From Rhynchopus euleeides (Eukaryota; Euglenozoa; Diplonemea; Diplonemida; Diplonemidae), in assembly GCA_963210315.1 (NCBI GenBank), contig OY723316.1, positions 682,001-746,000 on the forward strand: a DNA stretch of 64,000 nt. The letters are read 5' to 3'. The position numbers were made by a program, and so were the translations under genes. Positions within the stretch are counted from its first letter, which is position 1, and every line of letters begins with the position of its first letter. Of this stretch, positions 52,619 to 62,532 are shown piece after piece. The notes under the pieces are model-generated. The model was not told where the DNA came from, did not search any database, and saw only the letters and a program-made list of their open reading frames with translations.

Positions 52619-52822
52619 CTTTCAGGTGATGTCAGGTCCCTGGAGTGACTGCAGATAGCCCATTTTCAGGGTGGGAGCCCTACTCGTACGTCACCCAGAT
52701 TCAGCCCAAACCCGTGCACCCAGGGTGCACGGTCGCCGGGAGCGCGCGGGCACCCGGAAACAGGTCGCATTTGCGCGCGCTGCCTGCACCCTGCACGCCA
52801 GCCCCCCCCCCCCCCCCCCCTA

Positions 52823-53970
52823 GGGGGGGTCAAATGCCACCCTTTTACGTGGACAAACACGATTTTTCAAAAAACCGGCGCAGAGGCCCCAAAGCCCCCG
52901 TAAACCCTCCAAACCCCCCCAGATCGGTCCGGAAACCCATCGAACCCCACTTTTCCACCATTCCGGGCACCTCAGGTGCCCGAATTGGGGTACCTAAATT
53001 TTGTGCCACCGTTTGGTACCGGACAGTGCCACTGTGTGGGAGGTTGGAAAAGAAAATGCCCCAACACACCACATCTGAGGGTTGCAATGCATGTTGCTTG
53101 CCAACCACGTCATCCGGTGGGTGTCAGGCGCTATGTAGGTGGCATTAGCCAGGTCTTCGATGAGTTCTGGCTTGTATATGTACCTCCCTGCCACCATGCA
53201 CCGGGAGGCTGCCTGTAGGTACGCAACAAGTCCAGATGGTCGTGTGATTCCTGTGCAGCAGTGCTCCACAACCGGGATGTGTTGACAACGACTGTTGCAA
53301 CACGAGCTGTACATTCCGGGAACACACGAAGTGCGCTGTCGTGGTACCCATTGTGCCAGAATTGGTAGTTGCTGCGGTCTACTTTGCCTGGCCCAAGAGC
53401 ACTGGTACTGAACGGTGCAATATGCGTGGCGAGGTGAATGCAACGGAAGGGCGCAAAGTCAATACAGCTCTCGGATGGCGGGTGGTGGTGCCACTAGTGT
53501 GTGACGTTCACTCGAGGATACAACGCATCACAATGAATCAGCAACCGTGGACCGAGTACAATACGCTCTCTGTGGCTGGTGTGGGGGACAAAGGCAGTGC
53601 CTGTGCCGCAGGCAGGGAGGTACATATACAAGCCAGAACACATCGAAGACCTGGCTCATGCCACCTACATAGCGCCTGACACCCACCGGATGACGTGGTT
53701 GGCAAGCAACATGCATTGCAACCCTCAGATGTGGTGTATTGGGGCATTTTCTTTTCCAACCTCCCACACAGTGGCACTGTCCGGTACCAAACGGTGGCAC
53801 AAAATTTAGGTACCCCAATTCGGGCACCTGAGGTGCCCGGAATGGTGGAAAAGTGGGGTTCGATGGGTTTCCGGACCGATCTGGGGGGGTTTGGAGGGTT
53901 TACGGGGGCTTTGGGGCCTCTGCGCCGGTTTTTTGAAAAATCGTGTTTGTCACCCCCATTTGACCCCCCC
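52823..53970. mobile_element. 1148-bp DNA transposon with long inverted repeats, copy 2
   Basis: Same length as and near-identical to 6453-7600; I saw only a handful of base differences. Flanked by TA at 52821-52822 and 53971-53972 and embedded in C runs on both sides. Low divergence between copies implies recent movement. Confidence 0.92.
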
Positions 53971-54216
53971 TACCCCCCCCCCCCCCCAGGCCCCCGGATG
54001 TCCTTGAGAAAAACTGTAATTTTTTTGGAATATTCCGGTCTGGAGGTCAACAGTGCAAAACCACCCCCAGACCCACCCCAGATATGAATTTCCGGAGGTT
54101 TTTACCCACTTTTGGGCCCACCAACCCTCATTTTTGGCCATTTTTTTGCTTTTCTGGGGTGAATCCTGTGCAGGGTGGTTGCAGGGCCATTTTGGGGCAA
54201 AAATGTGCATTGTAAC

Positions 54217-54794
54217 CAGTGGTTACGCAGTTTTGGAAACGCAAAAACAATTACATACGGAAAACCGCACGTGCCGTTTTTTTCAGTTGAAAATTATTGC
54301 GGACGGCACCCACCCAGGACTTGGTCACTAGGCGGGCACACGCTACGTGGGGGGTCTGGGGGGCGGAGCCCCCAGCCACCGGAGGCCACGGTAGTGAACA
54401 TCTGTTCATTGTGGTCGTACAGATTCTGTGTGAATTGGCTGCGTCCTCCTGAGACTACTGGAGTGGTTGGATTCCCTGACCTTATGAGATCGGAGTACGA
54501 GACGCACACTACAGGGGGGTCTGGGGGGCGGAGCCCCCCAGCCGCCGGAGGCCACGGTAGTGAGCATCTGTTCCTGCAAAACCTCATCGACGTCGACTAT
54601 CGACCCGGTGTAACGCTAGTTTAGCGTCGCCCCAGTGTATATGGTTTGACGCTTGGTTGACGTTCGGAGGGGGAGGCGGGGAAAATTACCCAGGCACATG
54701 CGGAAATCCGCATGTGGAAACCGTACGTACGGATTTCGCCAAAAAAAATACCCTACGGAAATCCGCATGTTTCGCATGCGGAGCGTAACCACTG
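54217..54794. mobile_element. 578-bp hAT-like non-autonomous element, copy 2
   Basis: Same family as 52039-52618, with CAGTGGTTACGC ends and a perfect 8-bp duplication ATTGTAAC (54209-54216 and 54795-54802). Confidence 0.93.
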
Positions 54795-54802
54795 ATTGTA
54801 AC

Positions 54803-55413
54803 ACACTTCTACTGAAAATTGGGACTTTTACCCCACACGGGCGAATCCCCCGTTCTTCACAGTTTTTTCAAAATATCGGACCGAATTTGGGCAATTCGGT
54901 GTCGAAAACCTGTTCCAACAGGCCCGTACACCCCTTTTAGGGCAGACCCAGTGGTTTCTGGGTGGTTATAGGGTTGTAGGGTGCCTCCAACGTGGTTGCA
55001 GGGTGTGTGCAGGGTGGTTGCAGGGTCCTTTTTTTGGGTAAAAAAACGCATTTTCACGTGCTTCTACTGGTCCTTGAGGCCCTGGATGGTATACAATGTG
55101 CCCCAGGGATGTCTAGGGTACGTTTTTCACCCGAAAACCACCTAAAATGGGGTCTAGTTGCCCCGATTTTGACATTTTTTCATGAAAATCGGGATTTTGC
55201 CCAAAATGGGCAAAACCCCCTTTTTTTCACCGAATATTCAAAAATTCGGACCGAGAAAGGGCAACTAAGTGTGAAAAACCGGTTTCATTGGGTCCCCAGA
55301 CATATTTTTGAGGCGGGTACACCCATTCCAGGTGCCAATAGCCCGTGTTTGGGGTTGGAAAAATTTTTATTACAAAATTTTCCCGTACATCCGGGGGCCT
55401 ACCCCCCCCCCCC
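54803..55413. other. A/T-richer spacer with GGGTGGTTGCAGGGT repeats
   Basis: Several copies of GTGGTTGCAGGGT between 54960 and 55030, one also at 54173. No gene is supported. Confidence 0.5.
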
Positions 55414-55415
55414 TA

Positions 55416-55853
55416 GGGCAGTGGTGGCTGCGTACGCGTACGCAGCGTGATTTTCAAAAAGTGCGTACGGCGTACGCGTACGCGTACGGTGCTGCGTACG
55501 GCAGTCTATGGAGCACAGGAGACGGCCATGGCCGCACACCAAATCCAACAGTCGAACTCAGGTGTACCAGGGGCAGCCTTCGAGCCTTCCAGTCGGAAGT
55601 GGTACCTTTTGCAGTATGATTGCGGGTGTACTTGCAGGTGTTGCGAGTTATTCGCCACGTGCGCGGCAAGGAACCATCTGTGAAAGGCAAGATCAAAGGC
55701 CAGGGCCCAGCCACCCGCTGGGTGGCCTACTGTGTGCTGAGAGACCTGGAATACCAGCCGTACGCAAAATCTGCGTACGCGTACGCAGCGCGATTTTCAG
55801 AAAGTGCGTACGGCGTACGCGTACCGTACGGCCGTACGCTGCCACCACTGCCC
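55416..55853. mobile_element. 438-bp TA-flanked element with GTACGC-rich ends
   Basis: Ends GGGCAGTGGTGGC and complement, flanked by TA (55414-55415 and 55854-55855) in a CCCCCC-TA / TA-GGGGGG context. Both subterminal regions are dense in CGTACG/GTACGC units (55430-55506 and 55758-55842), which may be transposase-binding repeats. The middle has a short open frame (from 55529) with no recognised domain. Confidence 0.82.
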
Positions 55854-55980
55854 TAGGGGGGGGTCACTGGGGGGGACAAACCCCAAAATTCCACTTTCCC
55901 TCGGAGGTCATTTTTGGGCCAAAAAAATGTGAAAAACCGGTCCAGAATATGTCGGAACCCGGAAATACCCCCACTACAAC

Positions 55981-56838
55981 ATGATCTGTGGCCTTGTTAC
56001 CCTCTCAGACCCCATCCTAATTTTCCATACCACAACTTGTACCGAGCCCACCCCCGGTGGGCAAGGTCTCATCGTGATCAACATGCAATGGGCCAAGAAA
56101 AGCTCTGTTCCACCCTTCAAAGCTGCCGAGAGGTTCCTGTGGAGTCGATCGGAACAGCGGTGCAAGCCCTGCTGTGAGATAGCGGTGCTGCAGGTCGCAG
56201 ATATCGCACAAGAAGGTACCTACCGGTTGTTGTACCGGAAGCACACCATGGTGAAGGTGCAGCACAGGTGGCACGGTTGCCCCTGTACGAACATATACTC
56301 CACTGCAGCGCTGGCACCCTACTGCTGACGTGAGCCGAGGTCGGTGTGGATCGAATTCAAACAGGTGTGGTGCACGACTGGCTGGAGGGTCTCCTCTCGT
56401 CAATGACAGTACAGCTGATCAGCCGCTTTCAGTGTACAGCCTCAACGGTGACTGCACTCGCACAGGTCACCGCAAGCGGAATAGTGAATATTGAGGTGGG
56501 GAAATCCCCCTGTACCCTCGGCAGAGGATGTGCGCGCATTTGCGAAGCGACCGCGTCCCCAGACAACTGCCCAGGAAGCGTTCCGGGAGATACTTGGCCC
56601 ACACAAACAGGGCGAGATCCGCAGCCTCCTGGGAAGGAAACGGGGTGCTGAATTGATGGATCGCGCCGAGGAGAGCGGGCTCCACCAGGATGAATTCACC
56701 ATACTTGAGCTCCAGGAGAACCTCCTGGACGATATGTCTTCGGAACTTGATACAATGCCTCTTCCCAGTGGTTGTAGTCAAAAAATGACGAAGCCACGCT
56801 ACTACCCCGAGGTACAAGTTCTGGTAGGAAAATAAAAA
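55981..56838 (+). other. Two short ORFs of unknown origin
   Basis: 55981-56328 (ATG, 115 residues, Cys-rich) and an open frame to 56835 (from about 56491, no ATG, with REILGPHKQGEIRSLLGRK). Composition is protein-like but no family is recognised. They may be exons or transposase remnants. Confidence 0.25.
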
Positions 56839-57091
56839 ATGGGCGAAAAATGCCTTCCCGGGTGTCAAAAATCACCGAAATAGGCCTAAAACCTGTTTTC
56901 CACCACATATCGGCCAACAGCTACCCAAAAATAGGCTCTCCGGGGGTCGGAATGGGGGTGTCGGAAAAATTGCTGTTTGTCTACCACTTTTCCTTAGCAG
57001 TGACCCCCCCCCTAGGGGGGGGGGCGACACATACTCTGCACCACGCTTGCTGTTGCACATCACTGTATAGCGTTACGGCTTCACGCACGTA
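56839..57091. other. Spacer with a CCCCCCCTAGGGGGGG block
   Basis: At about 57006-57023 a C run, TA and a G run form a perfect palindromic block resembling the insertion context of the TA-flanked elements. No gene. Confidence 0.5.
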
Positions 57092-57285
57092 TTTTTGAGC
57101 ACATGTCTGATGCGTAAAAAAACTTTTTTAGTGTAGGAGTTGCTTCTGTGTGTCGAGCAAGAATCTCACATGTTTCACACGTTCCCCACACCCAGATCAA
57201 ATCAGCAGGCTAAAGGGTGGTGAAAGCGTCAAACGCATCATTTAGGAAGAGGGCATGGAAGGAATCACAGTTGCTACGCTTTTCC
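57092..57285 (+). repeat. Diverged copy of the 180-bp unit
   Basis: Shares GAGCACATGTCTGATGCGTAAA, CCCACACCCAGATCAAATCAGC and GTTGCTACGCTTTT with 12757-13094. Confidence 0.75.
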
Positions 57286-57993
57286 GGTCGCGGCAAGGGC
57301 ACTCCACACCACTCTCCACTATTGCTCGAATATCCTGCACTGTGTGGCCCAGTCTTAGGGACTGGATCTTGCGGTGTGTAGGGAGAATGGGGAGTGGCGT
57401 CTGCCTGCCAGAAGTGCTGCCGAAGTGGTGAGCCAACAGCTGTTTTAGGGGAGGTGGGGGTGGGGGTGCAAGGGTGAGGTCCTTTCTTCTGTGTGAAGGT
57501 GTGTTTGCTTGCGCCACCCGCGAGCAGGTGTCTCAGCACCCACTAGCGGGGGGGCACTGTCTAGGGCAAGCCGGGGTGGGTGGGTGGGTGCTTTCGTCCC
57601 CCCGCCCCCCCCCCCCCCCCCCCCCGTGCACTACACGAGAACCAATAACGAGATGACACCCAGCGAGCGGCAAAGGAGGTGTTTTGCTGGAAACCTATAC
57701 CTATATAGAGGCCTCCTGAGGCAAGCCCCTCCCCCTCCTCCCCTCCCCCCCGCACCCCCCTTCCACACACGCCCACCGCACAAAACGTCAGGGCAGAGGC
57801 AGGTGTGGGGCTATTTTTTGCCGAGGCCAAGCCACACGGAGGCCTTTTTATTTTGACCATGCCTGCTGCCCGCTGGTGCCTGACCCAACCTCAGTGAAGG
57901 CACCTCTGCCCATCAGCAGCAGCAGCAGCAGCAGTAACGCCTTGCGCGCGCGCGCCAACACCTCTCATCTCACACACAACACCCCGCGCTGCG
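57286..57993. other. Spacer upstream of the PPR-like gene
   Basis: Low-complexity C/G runs (for example about 57600-57626) and a CAG repeat near 57917. No gene or clear promoter is seen. Confidence 0.5.
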
Positions 57994-59658
57994 ATGGCGT
58001 CGCGGGGCGTGCAAGCACCTCTGTCGTGGGCAAAGGTATGCCCTAAACTAACTGCGGTCGCCGTTGGGTTGCGACGCTTTTTTAGTCTCGTGTGTGGCTG
58101 TGAGCCAGCCACACACGAGACTAACCAATTTCGGGCTTTGGAGAGAAGAAGGGGGGGGGGGGGGGGGGGGGAGGGAGGGGGGCGTTCGACACCCCCAGAC
58201 CCCCCCCCCCCCCCCACGCCACGCCACGCCATGCCACACCAACATAACCCGCAGCGCTCCCTCCTGAGGCAGTCCACCAGGGGCAGGAACTACGTCTGCG
58301 AGGACAAGCTCGCTGTGGACGAGCTGCACCAAATCCTGCGCACCAACCTCTACCACAAGACTGGGGCCGCGCTCCGCCTCCAGAAGGTTCAGCGCGGCAG
58401 CATGGCACGCACCCTTGCCAACACCGTCAACGGGTTCACGCGCTACCACGGCCTCACCGAGTCGGCGTATACACCGGCCCTCGCCGTGCTCGCCGCTGCC
58501 GCCGCACTCCACACCTTCGATGAGTGCTGGGATGCCATGCTTAACCACGGCGTCACGCCCGGCAGCGCTGCCTTCGAACACCGCCTCCACACCTGCCCCT
58601 CCCGCCCCGACGGCGTGCGCCACGCGGTGCAGACCTGGGGCGACATGCGCAAGGCGGGCATCCAAGCCACCGTGGCGTGCCACCGCTGGCTGGCCATCAC
58701 TCTTATCCGGCACGGCAGGGAGGAGCAGGCCTGCCAGCTGCTCCTCCGGGAAGCCGAGTCCCGCGGCACCCGCCCCGACACACGCGCCGCGCTGGAGGCT
58801 GTGCGGCAGGCGGACGATCTGACGTCTGCCAGGCTCGTCGCGAAACGCCTCCAGGTGGACCTGTCAACCGCCGCATCGGGCAGGGCGCTGCTGCACGTCT
58901 GCGCGCAGCACGCCGACACAGCATCTGCCTCGGAGGTGTTCAACGCGATACCATACCCCACCATCGGGTGCTACTTCCACTACGCGCGCGCCCACCGCAG
59001 GGCGAAGGATCCACAGCGCACATCAGAGATCCTGACTGCGTGCTGCGCAGCGCACAAAATGGACGTCACCCGACCCATGATACTTGAAGTTCTCTGGGCT
59101 GCCTCCACCGCACCACAGCACAGACACGACGAGGCAATGGATCTCGCCCTGCAATGGTACACCCTTGCGAAGGCTCGCGGGCTGTGCGACGCGGTGCAGA
59201 TATTCCTTAGCATGGCGAGGATCTACAGCGGCGGTGGCGACGGCAAGGGTGTGGGGCAAGACACAGACACCTTTCGAGAGAGGCGAGCTGCGCGCCTGGA
59301 TGCCCTGTGCAGTGACATCCGTGAGGCACGGATGTACCCGACAGAGACGCTGCTGGAGGCGCTTCGGGTGGCGTATGCGCGGATGGGGAGGGGGTTCGAC
59401 CCCAGGGTGCTCCCCTCCCCGAAAGATGCGGTGTTCTCGCTCAGGCAGCCGCGTGGGGCAGCCGGCGTTGGAGAGGGAAGGGGAGGAGAAGAAGAAGAAG
59501 AAGGGCAAAGAGACGGAGGAGAAGGCCCCGCAGTGGGGGGAGAGGAGGAGGAGGAGCTGCAGGAGGGGGCGGTGGTGGTGGCTGGTGGAAGCATTCCCGG
59601 CCCAAATGTCACAGGGGGTGGCAGGCGGGGGACTTTCTTGAACCCATCTAACGGGTAG
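57994..59658 (+). CDS. PPR-like helical-repeat protein, probably organellar RNA-binding
   Basis: The frame is open for 554 codons from the ATG at 57994. Bases 58036-58254 (219 nt, in frame) look like an intron: they start GTATGCCC after GCAAAG, end CCCGCAG and include a G run, a C run and a 19-bp hairpin. Splicing gives 481 residues starting MASRGVQAPLSWAK-RSLLRQS. About residues 60-370 of the spliced protein are helix-turn-helix units of about 35 residues typical of pentatricopeptide repeats (for example AALEAVRQADDLTSARLVAKRLQ). PPR proteins bind organellar transcripts base by base and act in their processing. The C-terminus is a Glu/Gly-rich low-complexity tail. A basic N-terminus allows mitochondrial import. 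Confidence 0.62.
   Translation: MASRGVQAPLSWAKVCPKLTAVAVGLRRFFSLVCGCEPATHETNQFRALERRRGGGGGGEGGGRSTPPDPPPPPTPRHAMPHQHNPQRSLLRQSTRGRNYVCEDKLAVDELHQILRTNLYHKTGAALRLQKVQRGSMARTLANTVNGFTRYHGLTESAYTPALAVLAAAAALHTFDECWDAMLNHGVTPGSAAFEHRLHTCPSRPDGVRHAVQTWGDMRKAGIQATVACHRWLAITLIRHGREEQACQLLLREAESRGTRPDTRAALEAVRQADDLTSARLVAKRLQVDLSTAASGRALLHVCAQHADTASASEVFNAIPYPTIGCYFHYARAHRRAKDPQRTSEILTACCAAHKMDVTRPMILEVLWAASTAPQHRHDEAMDLALQWYTLAKARGLCDAVQIFLSMARIYSGGGDGKGVGQDTDTFRERRAARLDALCSDIREARMYPTETLLEALRVAYARMGRGFDPRVLPSPKDAVFSLRQPRGAAGVGEGRGGEEEEEGQRDGGEGPAVGGEEEEELQEGAVVVAGGSIPGPNVTGGGRRGTFLNPSNG
58082..58124. repeat. Perfect 19-bp hairpin in the putative PPR intron
   Basis: TTAGTCTCGTGTGTGGCTG at 58082-58100 pairs perfectly with 58106-58124 around a 5-nt loop. 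Confidence 0.95.
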
Positions 59659-59784
59659 CGGAGTGGTTACAAGTCCTGATTGTGGCCAGAAGAGGTGGTG
59701 GATGGGGCAGGTCGAGGAGCCGGCTGATGGTGGTAGCCGTTTCTACTCTTGCCCTTTTTTTTATTGAATTGTTCTTTTTTTTTC
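59659..59784. other. Short spacer
   Basis: No gene; T-rich before repeat R1. Confidence 0.5.
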
Positions 59785-59995
59785 TTACTAGTTACGAGCG
59801 ACGAAGCGTAGCGAAGTCGCGAAGTAACGAAGGAAATCGTACGACTGAAGCTTTGGATTAGCACCTCATGCCACTTCACAGGGCCTCAACACAGCCTTGA
59901 GACAGCAAGTGTGCGCTCAACAAAAAGTAGTCCGGAACTGTTCTCCCACAGTTGCTGGACAGGGTGTCTATAATAAAGCGAAAGGAGTACGATTT
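59785..59995 (+). repeat. Dispersed repeat R1, copy e
   Basis: Best-preserved member with copy d: TTACTAGTTACGAGCGACGA, AGCGAAGTCGCGAAGTAACG, ... AGGGTGTCTATAATAAAGCG. Confidence 0.8.
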
Positions 59996-60284
59996 TCTTC
60001 TCGCTGCCAGCCGTCCCTCTTCTCCTTCTCCCACCCCTTCTCTCCTCTTGGGCTTTGGCTCGTGCCCTCCCCCACACGCTTCCACACTCCTTGGTGCCTT
60101 CCGCATCTGAGGGGGATCTCTGCCCAACTGGCCCAACCCCCCCCACCGCGCCTCCTTTTTCAACATCCTCGATGTTTTGATCAAACCACCCGAGGTGGGG
60201 GTGTCCCCTGGTGGTGCTGCTGCTGCAGATCTGCCCCCCCCCCCCCCACCTCAAACTGTCCCCACGGCGCTGAAGTAAATTACA
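59996..60284. other. C/T-rich spacer
   Basis: Pyrimidine-rich, no gene seen. Confidence 0.5.
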
Positions 60285-60440
60285 TTACAAGTGGTTTTAC
60301 ATGTAAAATTACAAGTGAAAAATGGTTACAAGTGCCACTTGTAAAATTACAAGTACCACTTGTAAAATTACAAGTGCCACTTGTAACTTTTACAAGTGGT
60401 ACTTGTAATTTTACATGTAAATGACATGTGCCACTTGTCA
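60285..60440. repeat. Array of palindromes TTACAAGT-N3-ACTTGTAA
   Basis: Full 19-bp palindromes at 60326, 60347, 60368 and 60390 (spacing 21-22 bp), a TTTTACATGTAAAA palindrome at 60296 and related half-sites at 60285, 60308 and 60423. The N3 centres are GCC, ACC, GCC and GGT (strand-inverted). Confidence 0.93.
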
Positions 60441-60610
60441 TCTCCGCGGTTTCCTTCATACTCTACACTGTGATGGGGGGTTTTTTGGCAAGCGGAGTGG
60501 CAAGGAGGGGGGAGAAATGACCAGCAAACGGTGGGAGTGCAATGCAACAGCTGTCGAGATCGGATCGAGTGGACTGATTGTATTTTGTGCCGACGACGAG
60601 TCTCATGTTT

Positions 60611-61630
60611 TCAGACTGCAGGGTGTTCGTCCGACATGTGCCTATCCCTCAGTTCTTGTGAAGCAAACTCCTGCAGACACACAGGGCAGGTCGTGATGTC
60701 CAGCTCATCCTGGTGGACGTAGAGGGCGTGTTGGCTAAGTCCACTTCTGAACACCGTTTTCTCACACAAGGGGCAAGACACTCGACATTCACACTGCGCC
60801 CTCGGCCGGTGCTGTCCGTCGTAGTGGGCGTAGAGCCCGTAAACCCGCGCGAAGCTCTTGTCAGGGCAAACAACGCAGCTATACTCTTCTGTGGCGGATG
60901 TCTCGTCGCCATCATCATCATCATCATCACCAGCCTCGCCGCTATTGCCGTCACTCGCAAGGTTGCCGCCATCACCAGCCTCCTCCCCGTCGGTGGTTCC
61001 TTGTGCAGGGGGCGTCACCTCCGTCACCTCCCAGGGTTCTTCGTCACAGATGCAAACCAGGAAAACATCGCCGTTGTTGCCGGGTTCTGCCTGAAATGTT
61101 TGTCCGTGACCATCTCTGCGGCGCACATGTGACCCGAGGCCAAGTTTGTCCAAGCGGACCACCAATTGACGAGCAGCCTTGAGCCACGTATCATTGTGAG
61201 TGATCACACACCTGCACAGGCGCATGGAATTGTAAGATAATATTTGGGGCCGCTCGCCGATGGTAGGAGTCAGTGGAGGCACTTTGCGCACGGTATTTTC
61301 ATCCGTCAAGTGTTTCTGTTTCAGTTCATAGATCTGCAGATCACGCTCCATCGTCTGCGGGGATCCCCCACGTGTCCACCTCTTGCGCTCACCGTTGCCC
61401 TGTTCGAAGAGCTCGTCGGAGACGGTGACCCTGTGCGCATCCTGCTCATCAAACCAGTGTTCGAGAGAATGAGCATATGCCGAGCGAGTGATCCCGGGAT
61501 TTGCCCACTCCAACAAGAAAATCAGCACATGATGGCTGATCACAGCGAATAGAAACTCTTTGCGGCAGGAACCTGTTGAGAAGTATCGCACTGGTATGTC
61601 TTGGTAGCGGAAGAAGATCAGTGATTGCAT
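60611..61630 (-). CDS. C2H2 zinc-finger ORF, probably of a mobile element
   Basis: 339 residues from the ATG at 61628-61630; the frame is open further upstream. The C-terminal third has three Cys2His2 fingers (YSCVVC...HYDGQH, VSCPLC...HALYVH, TTCPVC...HMSDEH) after an acidic run of aspartates. The N-terminal part is of unknown fold. The frame overlaps the end of the neighbouring ORF (61738) and, read through, would continue it, so both may be one protein joined by an intron or frameshift. DNA or RNA binding is likely. Genes with this layout are common in transposons, but no family is recognised. Confidence 0.6.
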   Translation of the reverse strand: MQSLIFFRYQDIPVRYFSTGSCRKEFLFAVISHHVLIFLLEWANPGITRSAYAHSLEHWFDEQDAHRVTVSDELFEQGNGERKRWTRGGSPQTMERDLQIYELKQKHLTDENTVRKVPPLTPTIGERPQILSYNSMRLCRCVITHNDTWLKAARQLVVRLDKLGLGSHVRRRDGHGQTFQAEPGNNGDVFLVCICDEEPWEVTEVTPPAQGTTDGEEAGDGGNLASDGNSGEAGDDDDDDGDETSATEEYSCVVCPDKSFARVYGLYAHYDGQHRPRAQCECRVSCPLCEKTVFRSGLSQHALYVHQDELDITTCPVCLQEFASQELRDRHMSDEHPAV

Positions 61631-61737
61631 TGCGCAGCACAATGCCCGCTGATTCCCCACGGTGATGGCCTTCAAAGCAGCGAGTATCTCTCTTGCGTGC
61701 TTCCCAGTGAAATTTTGCCCACTTTTCCAAGGATGGT

Positions 61738-62532
61738 TTACTCCATCACTTTTGATCCCGGCAGCGTACGTAGAATGAGGCGCATGACACCTTTCGTGTC
61801 GTGAAGGGGGGGCGTCACGGTGTACACAGGATTCGAGAATTTTGAAGCGATGCTACAAGTGAATCCTGCGGCATCCATCTCTTGGATACTACAGCGGTGG
61901 CAGTCATGCAGGTACTCCAAACGCTCGTCGATTCCTGTAAGGCAGAAGGCAGAACGATGCCCTGTCCCACCTACACCTTTGAAGAGTGACCACAACTCTA
62001 AGTGGTCACCCCCAAGCCGGAACTGGGTGATGGAAAAGGAGCAAGGCCCCTTCGTGAAGATCCCCTTCTGAACTGCCACAATCTGCCCCAAGGCATGGAG
62101 CATCCACCATTCGTAGAACAGGGGCTTGTGGCGGTCACACACTGTTAGAAAGCGGGACGCGGTGATCCCGTCCGTCAATGCGATTGCCAGTCGCTGCCTG
62201 CTCTTTCCTTGAAGGCTACCGGGTGTGTAGCCATCACCCGTGACCATGACTGTTGGTGGGGGGCGACCCGAGCGGATGGGGAAAGCCCTCAGCAGAAACT
62301 CGAGGCACCCCCGCATGTTCCCTAGCAGAGAGGGCGTCATCAGCCGGAGGGGAGCTTCATGCTTTACGAGGAGGGGGTATGAAAGCCCCATCGAGATCCC
62401 TGTCTCTCTGCGAACGAGTGAGCCCAGCCGTTCACAGTCGCGCAGAGACATGCCCAACTCTGCCCTGTGTTGTCGAATAATTTCACCGATATGCCTCACT
62501 GTCCCAGCGTGAAGCTGTCGTGGGCTCGTCAT
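61738..62532 (-). CDS. Putative transposase-like ORF
   Basis: 264 residues. Its ATG (62530-62532) overlaps the stop codon of the upstream ORF as ATGA. It contains VTGDGY near residue 98 and FRLGGDHLELW near residue 172, aspartate-bearing segments that could be the first two catalytic carboxylates of an RNase H-fold (DDE) transposase. A third acidic residue is not evident in this ORF and might lie in the next one. The N-terminus (residues 15-70) may be a DNA-binding helix-turn-helix (RQHRAELGMSLRDCERLG). The assignment is tentative. Confidence 0.4.
   Translation of the reverse strand: MTSPRQLHAGTVRHIGEIIRQHRAELGMSLRDCERLGSLVRRETGISMGLSYPLLVKHEAPLRLMTPSLLGNMRGCLEFLLRAFPIRSGRPPPTVMVTGDGYTPGSLQGKSRQRLAIALTDGITASRFLTVCDRHKPLFYEWWMLHALGQIVAVQKGIFTKGPCSFSITQFRLGGDHLELWSLFKGVGGTGHRSAFCLTGIDERLEYLHDCHRCSIQEMDAAGFTCSIASKFSNPVYTVTPPLHDTKGVMRLILRTLPGSKVME

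Noticed and set aside
55529-55683. AP2-like DNA-binding fragment (GVPGAAFEPSSRKWYL)
   Set aside because: Only a few residues resemble the domain and the frame stops after 51 residues.
60898-61182. His/Arg-rich plus-strand ORF in the zinc-finger gene
   Set aside because: It is the complement of the acidic aspartate run of the minus-strand protein.
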